Positions 27,366-37,235 of a stretch of 64,000 bases of DNA are shown piece by piece (position 1 is the first letter of the stretch; each line of letters starts with the position of its first letter). The stretch is from the NCBI GenBank assembly GCA_003987725.1, contig RXJH01000004.1:303372-367371 (forward strand). The letters run 5' to 3'. The translations under genes and the position numbers were made by a program. The DNA comes from Hyphomicrobium sp. (GTDB lineage: Bacteria > Pseudomonadota > Alphaproteobacteria > Rhizobiales > Hyphomicrobiaceae). The notes below the pieces were generated by a model. It had not been told where the DNA came from, searched no databases, and was given only the letters and a program-made list of their open reading frames with translations.

Positions 27366-28484
27366 TCATGTTTCGTCTTCGGAGGCAGCCGCAATGCAGG
27401 TCTGCAAGGCCGGGGGCTGGTAAACGTGCTCTTCGATGCGTCCGCCACACTTTTCGCGGATCGTCTGACCGAGACGGGTGAGAGCACTTTCATCGACCGT
27501 TTCATTGAGAGAGGCTTGCCCGTTGGGGAGCTTACTTGTTCTCCCGCTTTTGAAAACGCGACTGTCGTCCTGGATGAGGCGCAGATACGGAAAGCGCAGG
27601 CCGAGAGCGTAACGCCATCCGGTTTCCGGCGCGTGCTGGACCCCAAGCGGATCGGGGCGCGTCTCGCGCTGCAGTTTCTCGATATCGAGCGCAAGGTCTG
27701 TGGTGGATCGAATTTTGGCGGCCATCCATAGAAGCGCGACGTCGGCGAGTTCTGTTTCGGGCCAACCGCCGCCCACATCGCCATGCGATCCGGCAAACCA
27801 CGCTTGCTCGACGTGCTGATGCGGCGGCAGTGCGATGTCTGGGTCAAGCGTGAACATCGCGGGCCGGAATGCACGACGCGTTTCGTCGATCGCGAGCGCA
27901 TGCAGAGTGACATCGACAGTGTCGTGCCATCGGATGTCGTGATAGCTCCGCTTGCCGCGAAGCCACGCCCATGGCGACCGGGAGGTTCCGGCATACTCGA
28001 CCGTATCCCAGACGCCGATGCAGCGGATGCGGACAGGATAGTGGCAAGCATCGCTCAATTCGGCGACGGCATTGAAATCGCGCCGGCGCTCCGCCTGCCG
28101 ATAGAGCTGCCAGGCGTCCTCGATGGAGAAGCTGGCTTCCTTTCGCGCTATGCCGAAGAGCGCGATGAAGCTCGCGAGGCTGCGCGCTTCGTAAGCGCCG
28201 CGCGAGAAGCCGAACAGGTAGATTTCATCTCCCGGCTCGTAGGTGTTGCTGAGGAACTGGTAGGCCGCCCTGATACGCTCGCCGATTTCCGAACCGGAGG
28301 CTTCTTCGAAGGACATCGATCCTTCTTGCGATGCCGGGATGCCCGCGACGTAGCGGACGAGTTGTCTGATGCCGCGATCATCAAAGGGGAGAACGGCGCG
28401 CGTGAGCTTCGCGACGTTGGTCGATGGCAACGCCTCGACGTCGTCGTTCCACGTGCCATCCATGGAGCAGACGAGGCGTTTCAT
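27366..28484 (-). CDS. DUF2235 alpha/beta hydrolase (Tle1-like phospholipase domain)
   Basis: A 372-residue protein with the DUF2235 signatures: 'LVCSMDGTWND' at the N-terminus, the nucleophile elbow FGFSRGAYEARSLA (GxSxG) near residue 93, 'GVWDTVEYAG', and 'WFAGSHGDVGGGW', which carries the later catalytic His region. Some members are type VI secretion phospholipase effectors (Tle1), but no VgrG, immunity or secretion gene is nearby and there is no signal peptide. GAAAGG lies 4 bases before the ATG. A housekeeping esterase role is equally possible. Confidence 0.82.
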   Translation of the reverse strand: MKRLVCSMDGTWNDDVEALPSTNVAKLTRAVLPFDDRGIRQLVRYVAGIPASQEGSMSFEEASGSEIGERIRAAYQFLSNTYEPGDEIYLFGFSRGAYEARSLASFIALFGIARKEASFSIEDAWQLYRQAERRRDFNAVAELSDACHYPVRIRCIGVWDTVEYAGTSRSPWAWLRGKRSYHDIRWHDTVDVTLHALAIDETRRAFRPAMFTLDPDIALPPHQHVEQAWFAGSHGDVGGGWPETELADVALLWMAAKIRSTTDLALDIEKLQRETRPDPLGVQHAPETGWRYALGLRFPYLRLIQDDSRVFKSGRTSKLPNGQASLNETVDESALTRLGQTIREKCGGRIEEHVYQPPALQTCIAAASEDET

Positions 28485-28534
28485 TGTGCCTTTCCCCCGA
28501 AGGCCGCCGTCGCGTTATTGCGGCGTGCAGGTCA

Positions 28535-29443
28535 CTAGGGCCACTTCACCAATGGTGGCATCGACGAAAGAATGCTTTCGACGTTGCCGCCCGTTTTCAG
28601 TCCGAACATCGTGCCACGATCATAGAGAAGGTTATATTCGACGTAGCGGCCGCGGCGCACCAATTGCTCGTCGCGCTGCTCGTCCGAGTACGCCAATGTA
28701 TAATTGCCTCTGACGAGCATGGGATAGACGCTCGCGAAGGCCCGTCCGACGTCCTGCGTGAAAGCGAAGGCTGCGTCCCAGCCGCCTTCGGCTTCGGTCG
28801 GCGTCAGGTAATCGTAGAAAATGCCGCCAACGCCGCGCTTCTCTTTCCGGTGCGGCAGGTAGAAATATTCATCGCACCACGTCCGGAGCTTGCTGTAATC
28901 CACAATCGGGTGTGCGGCGCAGGCGCCATACATCGCCGCGTGAAATGCGAGCGTATCCGCGTCGGTGTCCGTCCGTCGCTTGTCGAGCACGGGCGTCAGG
29001 TCGGCGCCGCCGCCGAACCACCATTTTGACGTGGTGATCATCCGGGTGTTCATGTGAACCGCCGGTACGTTGGGATTGCGCGGATGCGCGATCAACGAAA
29101 TGCCGGATGCCCAGAATTCAGGGCTTTCGTCGGCTCCGGGAATTTGTTTGCGGAATTCGGGAGCGAATTCACCATACACGGTCGACGTATGCACACCGAC
29201 CTTTTCGAATACGCGTCCATTCATCATGCTCATGACGCCACCGCCGCCGGGAGCGCCTGTGTGATCGGTGCGCGACCAGGGCGTGCGCGTGAACGTGCCA
29301 GGCGCATCTTGGCCGTGTGGCGCCGTTTCCGGAAGCGAAGCTTCGAGCTTCTCGAACGCACCGCAAATGTCGTCGCGCAAATTTTCGAACCACGCGCGCG
29401 CGGCTGCTTTCTTTTGCCCCAGGGGCGTATCGGATGCGTTCAT
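28535..29443 (-). CDS. hemF: Oxygen-dependent coproporphyrinogen III oxidase
   Basis: A 302-residue HemF, catalysing oxidative decarboxylation of coproporphyrinogen III to protoporphyrinogen IX in haem synthesis. Recognisable blocks are '[18 protein letters not shown]', '[19 protein letters not shown]', '[11 protein letters not shown]' and the C-terminal '[18 protein letters not shown]'. Soluble dimer by family knowledge. It indicates an aerobic lifestyle. Convergent with nothing; a small gap separates it from the DUF2235 gene downstream on the same strand. Confidence 0.97.
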   Translation of the reverse strand: MNASDTPLGQKKAAARAWFENLRDDICGAFEKLEASLPETAPHGQDAPGTFTRTPWSRTDHTGAPGGGGVMSMMNGRVFEKVGVHTSTVYGEFAPEFRKQIPGADESPEFWASGISLIAHPRNPNVPAVHMNTRMITTSKWWFGGGADLTPVLDKRRTDTDADTLAFHAAMYGACAAHPIVDYSKLRTWCDEYFYLPHRKEKRGVGGIFYDYLTPTEAEGGWDAAFAFTQDVGRAFASVYPMLVRGNYTLAYSDEQRDEQLVRRGRYVEYNLLYDRGTMFGLKTGGNVESILSSMPPLVKWP

Positions 29444-29554
29444 CTAGAAGTGGCTACCGTGTCTTGTTTTTGACGGAAAAGACCCTTAGCCCTAACGGGC
29501 ACCCACTTTCAATATCCGGTCGCCGTCGCCCATCGGATCTTCCGATCTGCGATT

Positions 29555-31462
29555 ATGCGCCGCTTTTTTGCTTGCGATAACATCATGCTCAGCCGCCTCA
29601 TGAGTTGGGGGGAAACCCAAATCAAGCCGTTTGACGACCGGGCCATAGTCCGGCCGCCGGATACGCTCTGGGCATTCTATTGGTTTTTTATCAAACCTCT
29701 ATGGCCGTATTTCGTGCTTCTGCTGATCGCGGGGTGCCTCGGCTCGACGATCGAAGTGGCGCTGATGGGGTTCGTCGGTACGATCGTCGACAAGATGCGC
29801 ACGGAGAGCGATCCGGCGAATTTCGTCTCGACGCACGCGATGATGCTGGCCTTCATGGCGTTCGTGGCCCTTGTTCTGCGGCCGGTCGTTTCGGTCGGGC
29901 ACGACTTCGTCAAAAATCAGATTATTTCGGCCGGCTGCACATCGCGCATTCGCTGGCAGACGCACCGCTACGTGCTGCGGCAGAGCCTCGGTTTCTTCCA
30001 GAACGATTTCGCCGGCCGCGTCGCCAACAAGATCATGCAGACCGGCACGTCGCTGCGCGAAAGCGTGGTGCAGCTGATCGACGCCCTCTGGTACGCGAGC
30101 GTGCAGTTCGTCGGCTCGGCTCTGCTTTTCGCCGCCTCCGACTGGCGGCTGACGATACCGCTCATCATCTGGCTCGCCGCCTATATCGTCGCGCTTCGCT
30201 ACTTCGTTCCGCGGATCAAGCAACGCTCGACGGAATCTTCCGAGGCGCGATCGATGCTCGTTGGCCGTATCGTGGACAGCTACACCAACATCATGACGGT
30301 GAAGCTTTTCGCTCACGCCGAGCGGGAAGACGCTTACGCGCGCGAGGCGCTGACCGAGCAGATGGAGAAGTGGCAGGCTTCGCTGCGGCTCATCACGGCA
30401 ATGGAAGTCGTTCTCTATGTACTGAACGGCATCCTTCTCGTCGCGACGTGCGGCATGGCGATCTGGCTTTGGACCATGCAGTACGTCTCCGTCGGCGCCA
30501 TCGCCGTGGTCGCGGGTCTTGTCATTCGCATCGTGACGATGTCGGGATGGGTGATGTGGACGATCGCGGATGTGTTCGAAAACATCGGCGTCGTCCACGA
30601 GGGCATGGAAACGATTTCGCGGCCGAACCTCTTGGTCGATGCTCCGGATGCGAAGCCGCTTACGGTTCCGCGGGGCGAGATCCGGTTCGATCACATTCAC
30701 TTCCATTATGGCGCGGGCCGTGCGGCTTCGGCGGATGCTCCGCCGCGCGTCATTGAATCGTTGTCGTTGATAGTTCGTCCGGGCGAGAAAGTGGGGCTTG
30801 TCGGCCGTTCGGGCGCCGGCAAGTCGACGCTCGTCAACGTGCTGCTGCGTTTCTACGACCTCGAAGGCGGCCGCATCCTCATCGACGGCCAGGACATCGC
30901 GGGCGTGACGCAGGATAGCCTTCGCGCCGAGATCGGGATGGTGACGCAGGACACGTCGCTTCTGCACCGGTCGGTCCGGGACAACATTCTCTACGGTCGT
31001 CTCGACGCGAGCGAAGCGGAAATGATTGCTGCGGCGAAGCAGGCCGAGGCGCACGAGTTCATTCTCGGGCTCGAGGACCTGAAGGGTCGTCGCGGCTACG
31101 ATGCGCACGTGGGCGAGCGAGGCGTGAAGCTTTCGGGCGGCCAGCGGCAGCGTATCGCGATCGCGCGCGTTTTGCTGAAGAATGCTCCCATTCTCGTTCT
31201 CGACGAGGCGACGAGTGCGCTCGATTCCGAAGTTGAATCGGAAATCCAGTCGAGTTTCGAAAGGCTTATGCGCGGCAAGACGGTGATTGCGATTGCCCAC
31301 CGGCTTTCGACGATCGCGGCGATGGATCGTCTCGTCGTCATGGAAGACGGGCGGATCGTGGAGGAGGGCACCCACGCCGATCTTTTGAAGCGCGGCGGAC
31401 TTTATGCGCAGCTCTGGCGGCGGCAGTCGGGCGGCTTCCTGGCGCGTGAAGCGGCGGAATAG
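29555..31462 (+). CDS. ABC exporter, fused permease and ATPase
   Basis: A 635-residue half-transporter (625 if the second ATG at 29585 is used). Six transmembrane helices occupy about residues 45-330. The nucleotide-binding domain has Walker A GRSGAGKS (about 416-423), signature LSGGQRQR (about 525) and Walker B ILVLDEATSAL (about 547-557), then the H-loop 'IAIAHRLSTI'. Type IV exporter of the MsbA/Atm1-like class; the substrate cannot be told from the sequence. It works as a homodimer by family knowledge. No partner gene is adjacent. Confidence 0.92.
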   Translation: MRRFFACDNIMLSRLMSWGETQIKPFDDRAIVRPPDTLWAFYWFFIKPLWPYFVLLLIAGCLGSTIEVALMGFVGTIVDKMRTESDPANFVSTHAMMLAFMAFVALVLRPVVSVGHDFVKNQIISAGCTSRIRWQTHRYVLRQSLGFFQNDFAGRVANKIMQTGTSLRESVVQLIDALWYASVQFVGSALLFAASDWRLTIPLIIWLAAYIVALRYFVPRIKQRSTESSEARSMLVGRIVDSYTNIMTVKLFAHAEREDAYAREALTEQMEKWQASLRLITAMEVVLYVLNGILLVATCGMAIWLWTMQYVSVGAIAVVAGLVIRIVTMSGWVMWTIADVFENIGVVHEGMETISRPNLLVDAPDAKPLTVPRGEIRFDHIHFHYGAGRAASADAPPRVIESLSLIVRPGEKVGLVGRSGAGKSTLVNVLLRFYDLEGGRILIDGQDIAGVTQDSLRAEIGMVTQDTSLLHRSVRDNILYGRLDASEAEMIAAAKQAEAHEFILGLEDLKGRRGYDAHVGERGVKLSGGQRQRIAIARVLLKNAPILVLDEATSALDSEVESEIQSSFERLMRGKTVIAIAHRLSTIAAMDRLVVMEDGRIVEEGTHADLLKRGGLYAQLWRRQSGGFLAREAAE

Positions 31463-31479
31463 GCGGGGAGGATTCCCGG

Positions 31480-32145
31480 CTACCGTTTGGACTCTGGCCC
31501 GCGCACGAGCGACGGCTCTTTCTTCGCTGCGATAGCGGCGAGCGTCGCGACGCCGTGACGAAAATTGAAGAAGCGCGGCACCTCGGCTTTGTAGGCGAGG
31601 TAATCACTGCCGTAGCGCGCCTCGAGCCAAGGTTCCTCGGCAATCGCCATCATCGCGTAGACAGCGACAAGCGCCGCGGCGAGCAAGGTCGCGTCCCAGG
31701 CGGCAGCAGCCAGCCCCAGCGTCGCGAACGCTGCGATGGCGGTGGCGTACTGAGGATTTCGTGTCCAGCGGTAGATGCCGCCCGTCGCCAAGCCGCTCGC
31801 CTGGCAATAGGTTGCTTTCCGGCCGAGTGACCACAGGGCGTTGACGTACGCTATTCCGGCGATCGCGGAGACGGCTGCAAGGGCAACCCGAAGCGGGAGC
31901 GCCGGGCCGCTGAGCGTCGTCAAAAAGCGCTCAATGCCGAGGACCAGCACGACGACGTTCAATGTGCGGAAAAGCGTCCAAACGCCGAAGCTCTTGAGCG
32001 AGCCCGCAGGCGGCGCGGGCCAGATGCGCCATTCGCCGTTCAGCTGGCCGGCGCTCAAGCCCGCCAGCAGCAATAGGGCCGATGCGGCGCCCGCGATTTC
32101 CAGAAACGTCTCGATCGGCATGGGTGTGATTCGTGAAGGCGGCAT
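31480..32145 (-). CDS. Isoprenylcysteine carboxylmethyltransferase / PEMT-like membrane methyltransferase
   Basis: A 221-residue membrane protein with about five helices and the C-terminal signature 'GGIYRWTRNPQYATAIAAF' followed by 'EEPWLEARYGSDYLAYKAEV', typical of ICMT and phospholipid methyltransferase (PEMT) families, where it binds SAM. Bacterial members methylate small or lipid substrates, and the true substrate is unknown. Neither available ATG (32145, 32121) has a clear ribosome-binding site. Located between the ABC exporter (convergent) and trmL. Confidence 0.82.
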   Translation of the reverse strand: MPPSRITPMPIETFLEIAGAASALLLLAGLSAGQLNGEWRIWPAPPAGSLKSFGVWTLFRTLNVVVLVLGIERFLTTLSGPALPLRVALAAVSAIAGIAYVNALWSLGRKATYCQASGLATGGIYRWTRNPQYATAIAAFATLGLAAAAWDATLLAAALVAVYAMMAIAEEPWLEARYGSDYLAYKAEVPRFFNFRHGVATLAAIAAKKEPSLVRGPESKR

Positions 32146-32191
32146 GTGAGGAATGCAGCAGTCACGTGTCAGGTGTGCGACAGCGAGCCGA

Positions 32192-32665
32192 TCAGGCGTG
32201 AGGATATCCGTTCGTCTGGCGGAGCGCTTCGCCGAGAACGATGGCGGCAGCTACGGCGACATTCAGCGATCGCAATCCCGGCCGCATCGGGATCGTGATG
32301 CGGGCATCGACTCGGTCGTGGACCGAGTCCGGAACGCCCGCGCTTTCGCGGCCGAGCATCAAGGTATCATCCGGCGCGAAGCTGAAATCGTAATGGGATG
32401 TCGGGGCCTTCGTTGTCAGCAGAACGAGGCGGCCCGGGGAAGAATTGGAGCCTGTCGCTCGCGCGGCCATGAAGCTGTCGAAACCCGTGTGACGCGTAAT
32501 CCTGACGTGGATCAGATAATCGAACGCTGCCCTTTTGAGCGCGCGGTCGCTCATATCGAATCCTGCCGGTCCGATGACGTCCACAGGAATGCCGAAGCAG
32601 GCACAGAGGCGCAGAATCGTGCCCGTGTTTTGCGCGATGTCGGGCTGATAAAGTGCGAGTCGCAT
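32192..32665 (-). CDS. trmL: tRNA (cytidine(34)-2'-O)-methyltransferase
   Basis: A 157-residue SPOUT-class enzyme of minimal length, as in TrmL. N-terminal 'ALYQPDIAQNTGTILRLCA' and the knot motifs 'LMLGRESAGVP' and 'IPMRPGLRSLNVAVAAAIV' are diagnostic. It 2'-O-methylates the wobble nucleotide of tRNA-Leu isoacceptors. Divergent from petABC with about 240 bases between. Confidence 0.95.
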   Translation of the reverse strand: MRLALYQPDIAQNTGTILRLCACFGIPVDVIGPAGFDMSDRALKRAAFDYLIHVRITRHTGFDSFMAARATGSNSSPGRLVLLTTKAPTSHYDFSFAPDDTLMLGRESAGVPDSVHDRVDARITIPMRPGLRSLNVAVAAAIVLGEALRQTNGYPHA

Positions 32666-32901
32666 GGTCGCCGGGACGTGCGGTAACGGGGGTTTTATGT
32701 CTAGTGCGGAATATGCGCCAAATTGCCTCTCGCCTTATGTCGCGGTGGTTGTTGATAGCAGGAGCAAAGGCTGTCAGAACGATGCGCAGGGAAGTGAAAC
32801 GAACAAGCCAGAGACAAAAATAGGCATTTGGCTGCGAGGTTTTTCCTCTCACGCTCAAAAAGCCATCACACCGTTTCTGGTTTTCAATGCGAGAGGCATC
32901 C

Positions 32902-33474
32902 GTGACTACTGACGCCCTAGAACCGAACCGCCGGGATTTCTTGGTGGTTGCTGGTAACGCGTTCGCCGCTGTCGGCGCCGCGTCGCTTCTTTGGCCCTTC
33001 ATTCAGCAGATGAACCCCGACGCGAGCACGAAGGCGCTTTCGTCGGTCGAGATCGATCTGTCTCCGGTCAAGGAAGGTCAAGCGCTAACAGCGATGTGGC
33101 GCGGCAAGCCCATCTTCATTCGCAATCGTACGAAGAAGGAAGTCGAAGCGGCGGAGAACGTCGACGTCAAGACGCTGCCGGACGACAACGCGCGCAACGA
33201 AAACTTGACGGGCGACGAGCCTGGGACCGATGCCAATCGCACCATCAAGGGCCATGAGAACTGGATTGTTCTCATCGGCATCTGCACGCATCTCGGCTGC
33301 ATCCCCAAAGGACAGTCCATGGGTGACGATCGCGGCGAGTACGGCGGCTGGTTCTGCCCATGTCACGGATCGACGTACGATACGTCAGGACGCATTCGTA
33401 AGGGCCCGGCACCGCGCAATCTCGAGGTGCCTCCTTACGCATTCGAAACAGACACAAAAATAAAAATCGGTTAA
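32902..33474 (+). CDS. petA: Cytochrome bc1 Rieske iron-sulfur subunit
   Basis: About 190 residues from a GTG with GAGAGG about 5 bases upstream; an ATG five codons earlier lacks one. The N-terminus has a twin-arginine-like anchor ([19 protein letters not shown]) that stays as the membrane helix. The 2Fe-2S ligands are in CTHLGC and CPCHGS. It transfers electrons from ubiquinol to cytochrome c1. First gene of the petABC operon, 13 bases before petB. Confidence 0.97.
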   Translation: MTTDALEPNRRDFLVVAGNAFAAVGAASLLWPFIQQMNPDASTKALSSVEIDLSPVKEGQALTAMWRGKPIFIRNRTKKEVEAAENVDVKTLPDDNARNENLTGDEPGTDANRTIKGHENWIVLIGICTHLGCIPKGQSMGDDRGEYGGWFCPCHGSTYDTSGRIRKGPAPRNLEVPPYAFETDTKIKIG

Positions 33475-33487
33475 GGGGAGAGCACAA

Positions 33488-34807
33488 ATGGGAGGCTCGA
33501 CCTCTAGTTACGTGCCGACGTCACGTTGGGGCAAATGGCTCGATGAGCGGTTGCCCATCGCCCGGCTCATGAACGACAGTTTCGTCGATTTTCCGACGCC
33601 GCGGAATTTGAACTATCTCTGGACATTCGGCGGGATCTTGACGGTCTGCCTTATCGCGCAGATCGCGACCGGCGTCGTTCTCGCCATGCACTACCAGCCG
33701 AGCGACGCTCAGGCCTTCAATTCCATCGAGCACATCCGGCGCGACGTGAATTACGGGTGGATGCTGCGCAACTTGCATGCCGTCGGCGCGTCGATGTTCT
33801 TCTTCGCCGTCTTCATCCATATCTTCCGCGGCTTCTACTATGGTTCGTACAAGGCGCCGCGCGAGGTGCTTTGGATCCTCGGCGTCATCATCCTGCTGTT
33901 GATGATGGCGACGGCGTTCATGGGCTACACGTTGCCATGGGGCCAGATGAGCTTCTGGGGCGTGACCGTCATTACCAACCTCTTTTCCGCGCTCGACACG
34001 ATCTATAACGGGCTCGGCACGGCCGTCGTCGAATGGCTGTGGGGCGGTTATGCGGTCTCAGGCGTGACGCTCAATCGCTTCTTTGCGCTGCATTACCTGC
34101 TGCCGTTCGTGCTGACGGGCGTTGTCGGTCTGCACATCTGGGCGCTGCACGTCGCAGGGCAGAACAATCCGACCGGTCTCGATATCAAACAGCCTTCCGA
34201 TGCCGTGCCGATGCATCCCTATGCGACGGCGAAGGATGCCGTCGGGATTTTCGCATTCCTTATTCTCTTCGCGTGGTTCGCGTTCTTCATACCGGATTAC
34301 CTTGGGCATGCGGACAACTATGTCGAAGCCAACCCGCTGGTGACGCCGCCGCACATCGTGCCCGAATGGTACTTCCTGCCGTTCTACGCGATCCTGCGCG
34401 CCTTCACGAACTCGTTCCTGGGCATTCCGCTCGGGCAGTACGCGAAGCTTTGCGGTGTCATCGCGATGTTTTCGGCCGTGATCATCATAGCGTTCGCGCC
34501 TTGGCTCGATACGTCACGTGTGCGCTCGGCGAAGTACCGGCCGATCTTCAAATGGTTCTTCTGGTTCTTCGTCTTCACCTGCGTGGCACTGGGCTATCTC
34601 GGCTCCAAGCCGGCGGAAGGCGTCTACGTCACGGCGGCGCAGATCTTTACGCTCTGCTACTTCCTGTTCTTCCTCGTGGTGATGCCGGTCGTCGGCCTCA
34701 TCGAAACGCCGAAGCCGTTGCCCCGCTCGATTACTGACGACGTATTGAGCAAAGGCCGCGGCGCGGGTTTACCGACGGGAGCGACCGCCGCTCCTGAAAC
34801 GCGCTGA
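33488..34807 (+). CDS. petB: Cytochrome b of the bc1 complex
   Basis: A 439-residue full-length cytochrome b with eight membrane helices. Haem-ligand histidines are in '[20 protein letters not shown]' and '[20 protein letters not shown]', and the quinol-oxidation-site motif PEWY is in '[13 protein letters not shown]'. Undivided cytochrome b indicates an alphaproteobacterial bc1 rather than b6f. GGGGAG precedes the ATG. Operates in the inner membrane with PetA and PetC. Confidence 0.98.
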   Translation: MGGSTSSYVPTSRWGKWLDERLPIARLMNDSFVDFPTPRNLNYLWTFGGILTVCLIAQIATGVVLAMHYQPSDAQAFNSIEHIRRDVNYGWMLRNLHAVGASMFFFAVFIHIFRGFYYGSYKAPREVLWILGVIILLLMMATAFMGYTLPWGQMSFWGVTVITNLFSALDTIYNGLGTAVVEWLWGGYAVSGVTLNRFFALHYLLPFVLTGVVGLHIWALHVAGQNNPTGLDIKQPSDAVPMHPYATAKDAVGIFAFLILFAWFAFFIPDYLGHADNYVEANPLVTPPHIVPEWYFLPFYAILRAFTNSFLGIPLGQYAKLCGVIAMFSAVIIIAFAPWLDTSRVRSAKYRPIFKWFFWFFVFTCVALGYLGSKPAEGVYVTAAQIFTLCYFLFFLVVMPVVGLIETPKPLPRSITDDVLSKGRGAGLPTGATAAPETR

Positions 34808-34820
34808 GGAGGAGAGCAAC

Positions 34821-35681
34821 ATGAAAAAGCGTTTCTCTCTCACCCTGATGTCCCTTTTCGCCGCGACCGTTGCGATCGGCAGCGTGTCGGCGGAGGAAAC
34901 GGGCCATACGGAAATCGAACGGCAGAAGTGGACGTTCGGCGGTTTCTCAGGGCAGTTCGACAAGGCGCAGCTTCAGCGGGGCTTCCAGGTCTACAAGGAA
35001 GTCTGCTCGAACTGTCACGGCTTGAAGCGGATTGCGTTCCGCAATCTGGTGCAGCCGGGCGGTCCGGAATTTCCGGAAGACGCCATGAAGGCACTTGCCG
35101 CAGCATGGCCGAACCAGATCACCGACGGGCCGAACGACGAAGGCAAGATGTTCGAGCGGCCGGCGTTGCTCTCTGACCCGATCCGCGGCCCTTATCATAA
35201 CGACAAGGAAGCGCGTGCGGCTCAGAATGGTGCGCTTCCGCCCGATCTCTCGCTCATCGCGAGGGCTCGCGACAGCCATCGGGAAGCGAGCTGGTACGTG
35301 CACCCGTTCCTGATGCTTGGCGACATTCTCAATGCCTATCAGGAGGGCGGCGCGAACTATGTGTATGCGCTTCTGACCGGCTATTCCGAGGCGCCTGCGG
35401 ACATCAAGATGATGGACGGCCAATACTATAATAAGGCCTTCGCTGGTCATCAGATCGGCATGCCGCCGCCGCTGACGGACGGGGCCGTCCCTTATCAGGA
35501 TGGTACGCCGCAAACGGTCGACCACTACTCTCGGGACGTTGTCGCATTTCTGTCATGGGCAGCCGACCCGTCGCTCGATCAGCGCAAGCGGATCGGCTGG
35601 CAAGTCCTGCTATTTCTGATCGTCACCACCGGACTTCTCTATCTGGGGAAAAAGCGCATCTGGGCCAACATCAAACACTGA
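34821..35681 (+). CDS. petC: Cytochrome c1 of the bc1 complex
   Basis: A 286-residue protein with a signal peptide ending VSAEE (about residue 24), the covalent haem motif CSNCHG, the distal Met region 'IGMPPPLTDG' and a C-terminal membrane anchor 'WQVLLFLIVTTGLLYLGKK'. The haem domain faces the periplasm and passes electrons to cytochrome c. GGAGGAG lies just before the ATG. The operon ends at the strong terminator 30 bases downstream. Confidence 0.97.
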   Translation: MKKRFSLTLMSLFAATVAIGSVSAEETGHTEIERQKWTFGGFSGQFDKAQLQRGFQVYKEVCSNCHGLKRIAFRNLVQPGGPEFPEDAMKALAAAWPNQITDGPNDEGKMFERPALLSDPIRGPYHNDKEARAAQNGALPPDLSLIARARDSHREASWYVHPFLMLGDILNAYQEGGANYVYALLTGYSEAPADIKMMDGQYYNKAFAGHQIGMPPPLTDGAVPYQDGTPQTVDHYSRDVVAFLSWAADPSLDQRKRIGWQVLLFLIVTTGLLYLGKKRIWANIKH

Positions 35682-35711
35682 CCCGACGCTTGTGACGATT
35701 TGCAAACTGAG

Positions 35712-35737
35712 AAAGCCTCGCTTGCGAGGCTTTTTTT
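35712..35737 (+). terminator. Rho-independent terminator of petABC
   Basis: A 10-bp stem AAAGCCTCGC/GCGAGGCTTT with a 2-base apparent loop (4 in practice), followed by more Ts. Confidence 0.93.
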
Positions 35738-35780
35738 CTTTTAATTGTCCCCACCGGACGGGACAGGGAGATCAGTGAGC

Positions 35781-36653
35781 ATGACGGCTACGGTTCTAGG
35801 CATTGTGGGCGGCAGCGGCTTCTATCATCTGCCGGGTCTCGCCAATCCCGAATGGAAGAAAATCGACAGCCCTTGGGGGACGCCTTCGGACGAAGTGCTG
35901 TTCGCTGACATCGACGGGCTACCCATTCGCTTTCTGCCACGGCACGGGCGCGGCCATAAGTTGTCGCCGAGTGGCATCGATTATCGTGCAAATATCGACG
36001 TCTTGAAGCGGGCGGGCGTGACCGATCTCGTTTCCGTCTCCGCCTGCGGATCGCTGAAGAAGAAGTACCGACCCGGCGACTTCGTGCTGCCCGATCAGTT
36101 CATCGACCGGACGTTCGCGCGCGAAAAATCGTTCTTCGGCAACGGCTGCGTCGCGCATGTCGCGATGGGCGATCCGATCAGTCCGCTGCTGTTCAAGGCG
36201 CTCGAGAAGGCGGCCAAGCACGAGAAGATCGACGTTCATAGCGGCGGCACTTATCTGGCGATGGAAGGGCCGCAGTTCTCGACGCGCGCGGAGAGCAATC
36301 TCTACCGGTCCTGGGATTGCGACGTCATTGGCATGACCAACATGCCGGAGGCGAAACTCGCTCGCGAGGCCGAGATTTGCTACGCGAGCGTCGCGATGGT
36401 GACCGATTACGATTGCTGGCACGACGATCACGGCGACGTCGATGTGGCGGCTATCCTGGCGGTCATGAAGGACAATACGGAGAAGGCGCAGCGGCTGGTT
36501 GCCCGGCTGGCGCGTGATTTTCCGCGCGAGCATCCGGCTTGTCCGATCGGGTCCGATCGCTCGCTCGAGGTTGCGATTATCACGCCGCCGGAAGCGCGCG
36601 ATCCGGAGCTTCTGAAGAAGCTCAAGGCGATCGCTGGCCGCGTTCTGTTCTAA
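35781..36653 (+). CDS. mtnP: S-methyl-5'-thioadenosine phosphorylase
   Basis: A 290-residue MTAP of the trimeric PNP family. Visible motifs are 'GIVGGSGFYHLPG', the phosphate-binding 'RHGRGHKLSPS', and the substrate site 'YLAMEGPQFSTRAESNLYR' followed by 'IGMTNMPEAKLAREAEICY'. It cleaves methylthioadenosine to adenine and methylthioribose-1-phosphate. The start is either this ATG or a GTG two codons earlier that has a better-spaced GGGAG. Adenine is then used by apt, and the sugar phosphate by mtnA, both downstream on the same strand. Confidence 0.95.
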   Translation: MTATVLGIVGGSGFYHLPGLANPEWKKIDSPWGTPSDEVLFADIDGLPIRFLPRHGRGHKLSPSGIDYRANIDVLKRAGVTDLVSVSACGSLKKKYRPGDFVLPDQFIDRTFAREKSFFGNGCVAHVAMGDPISPLLFKALEKAAKHEKIDVHSGGTYLAMEGPQFSTRAESNLYRSWDCDVIGMTNMPEAKLAREAEICYASVAMVTDYDCWHDDHGDVDVAAILAVMKDNTEKAQRLVARLARDFPREHPACPIGSDRSLEVAIITPPEARDPELLKKLKAIAGRVLF

Positions 36654-36669
36654 GCTCTGGCGGTGGCGC

Positions 36670-37107
36670 TCAATTCGGGAAGCTGATCAGGATCTTCATC
36701 TTGATCAGCGCCGGAAAGACCGCCTCCAAAGCCGCGCCCATCACCCAGAGGATCGCGCCGAGCAGGAACAGCGCCGGAATGCTCGCAATGACCGCCTTCA
36801 GAAAAAACGTGACGAGATCGACGAAGGGCACGTCGAACCGGCGCACCGTAGCGGGAACCGGATCTCTGCCGGTGACGATGTCCGGTTCGTCCGTCGCATA
36901 GATCGCCGGCCGTGGGCTAGAGCTACGCTCCGCTGCCCCCATGGGCAGGCTCGGGGCTGCCGCACGCTCCTGGGCCGCGCGTTCGCGGGCCTCTCTGGCG
37001 CGGGCCTCCTTTTCGCGGCGAAAGGTTCTCGGAAGGTCCTCATCTCCGTCATCCGAGAGGGGGTCGAAATCGGGGCTGGCCATTGCGGAGGGGCCTTGGG
37101 CTGCCAT
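36670..37107 (-). CDS. Membrane-anchored hypothetical protein with charged N-terminus
   Basis: A 145-residue protein. Residues 15-60 are highly charged and helical (TFRREKEARAREARERAAQE), probably a short coiled coil. Residues 100-135 hold one or two membrane helices ('VDLVTFFLKAVIASIPALF' and on). The chosen ATG has AAAGGA 7 bases upstream; a GTG start 17 codons earlier has none. It sits between mtnP and apt on the opposite strand, splitting the salvage cluster. No function assigned. Confidence 0.6.
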   Translation of the reverse strand: MAAQGPSAMASPDFDPLSDDGDEDLPRTFRREKEARAREARERAAQERAAAPSLPMGAAERSSSPRPAIYATDEPDIVTGRDPVPATVRRFDVPFVDLVTFFLKAVIASIPALFLLGAILWVMGAALEAVFPALIKMKILISFPN

Positions 37108-37235
37108 CACGAAGTCCTTTAAGAGCGTGTCATAAGCGTGCGCCGAATCATTCAGCACATGCGCGTTGCTCTAAAACTACCTAGAAGTAAGAGATATTGC
37201 TATTTTGCGCCGTCAATTTGGCGGGAGTGAGCCAC

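Noticed and set aside
29699..31375. 558-codon frame opposite the ABC exporter
   Set aside because: Antisense shadow; low-complexity His/Arg-rich translation.
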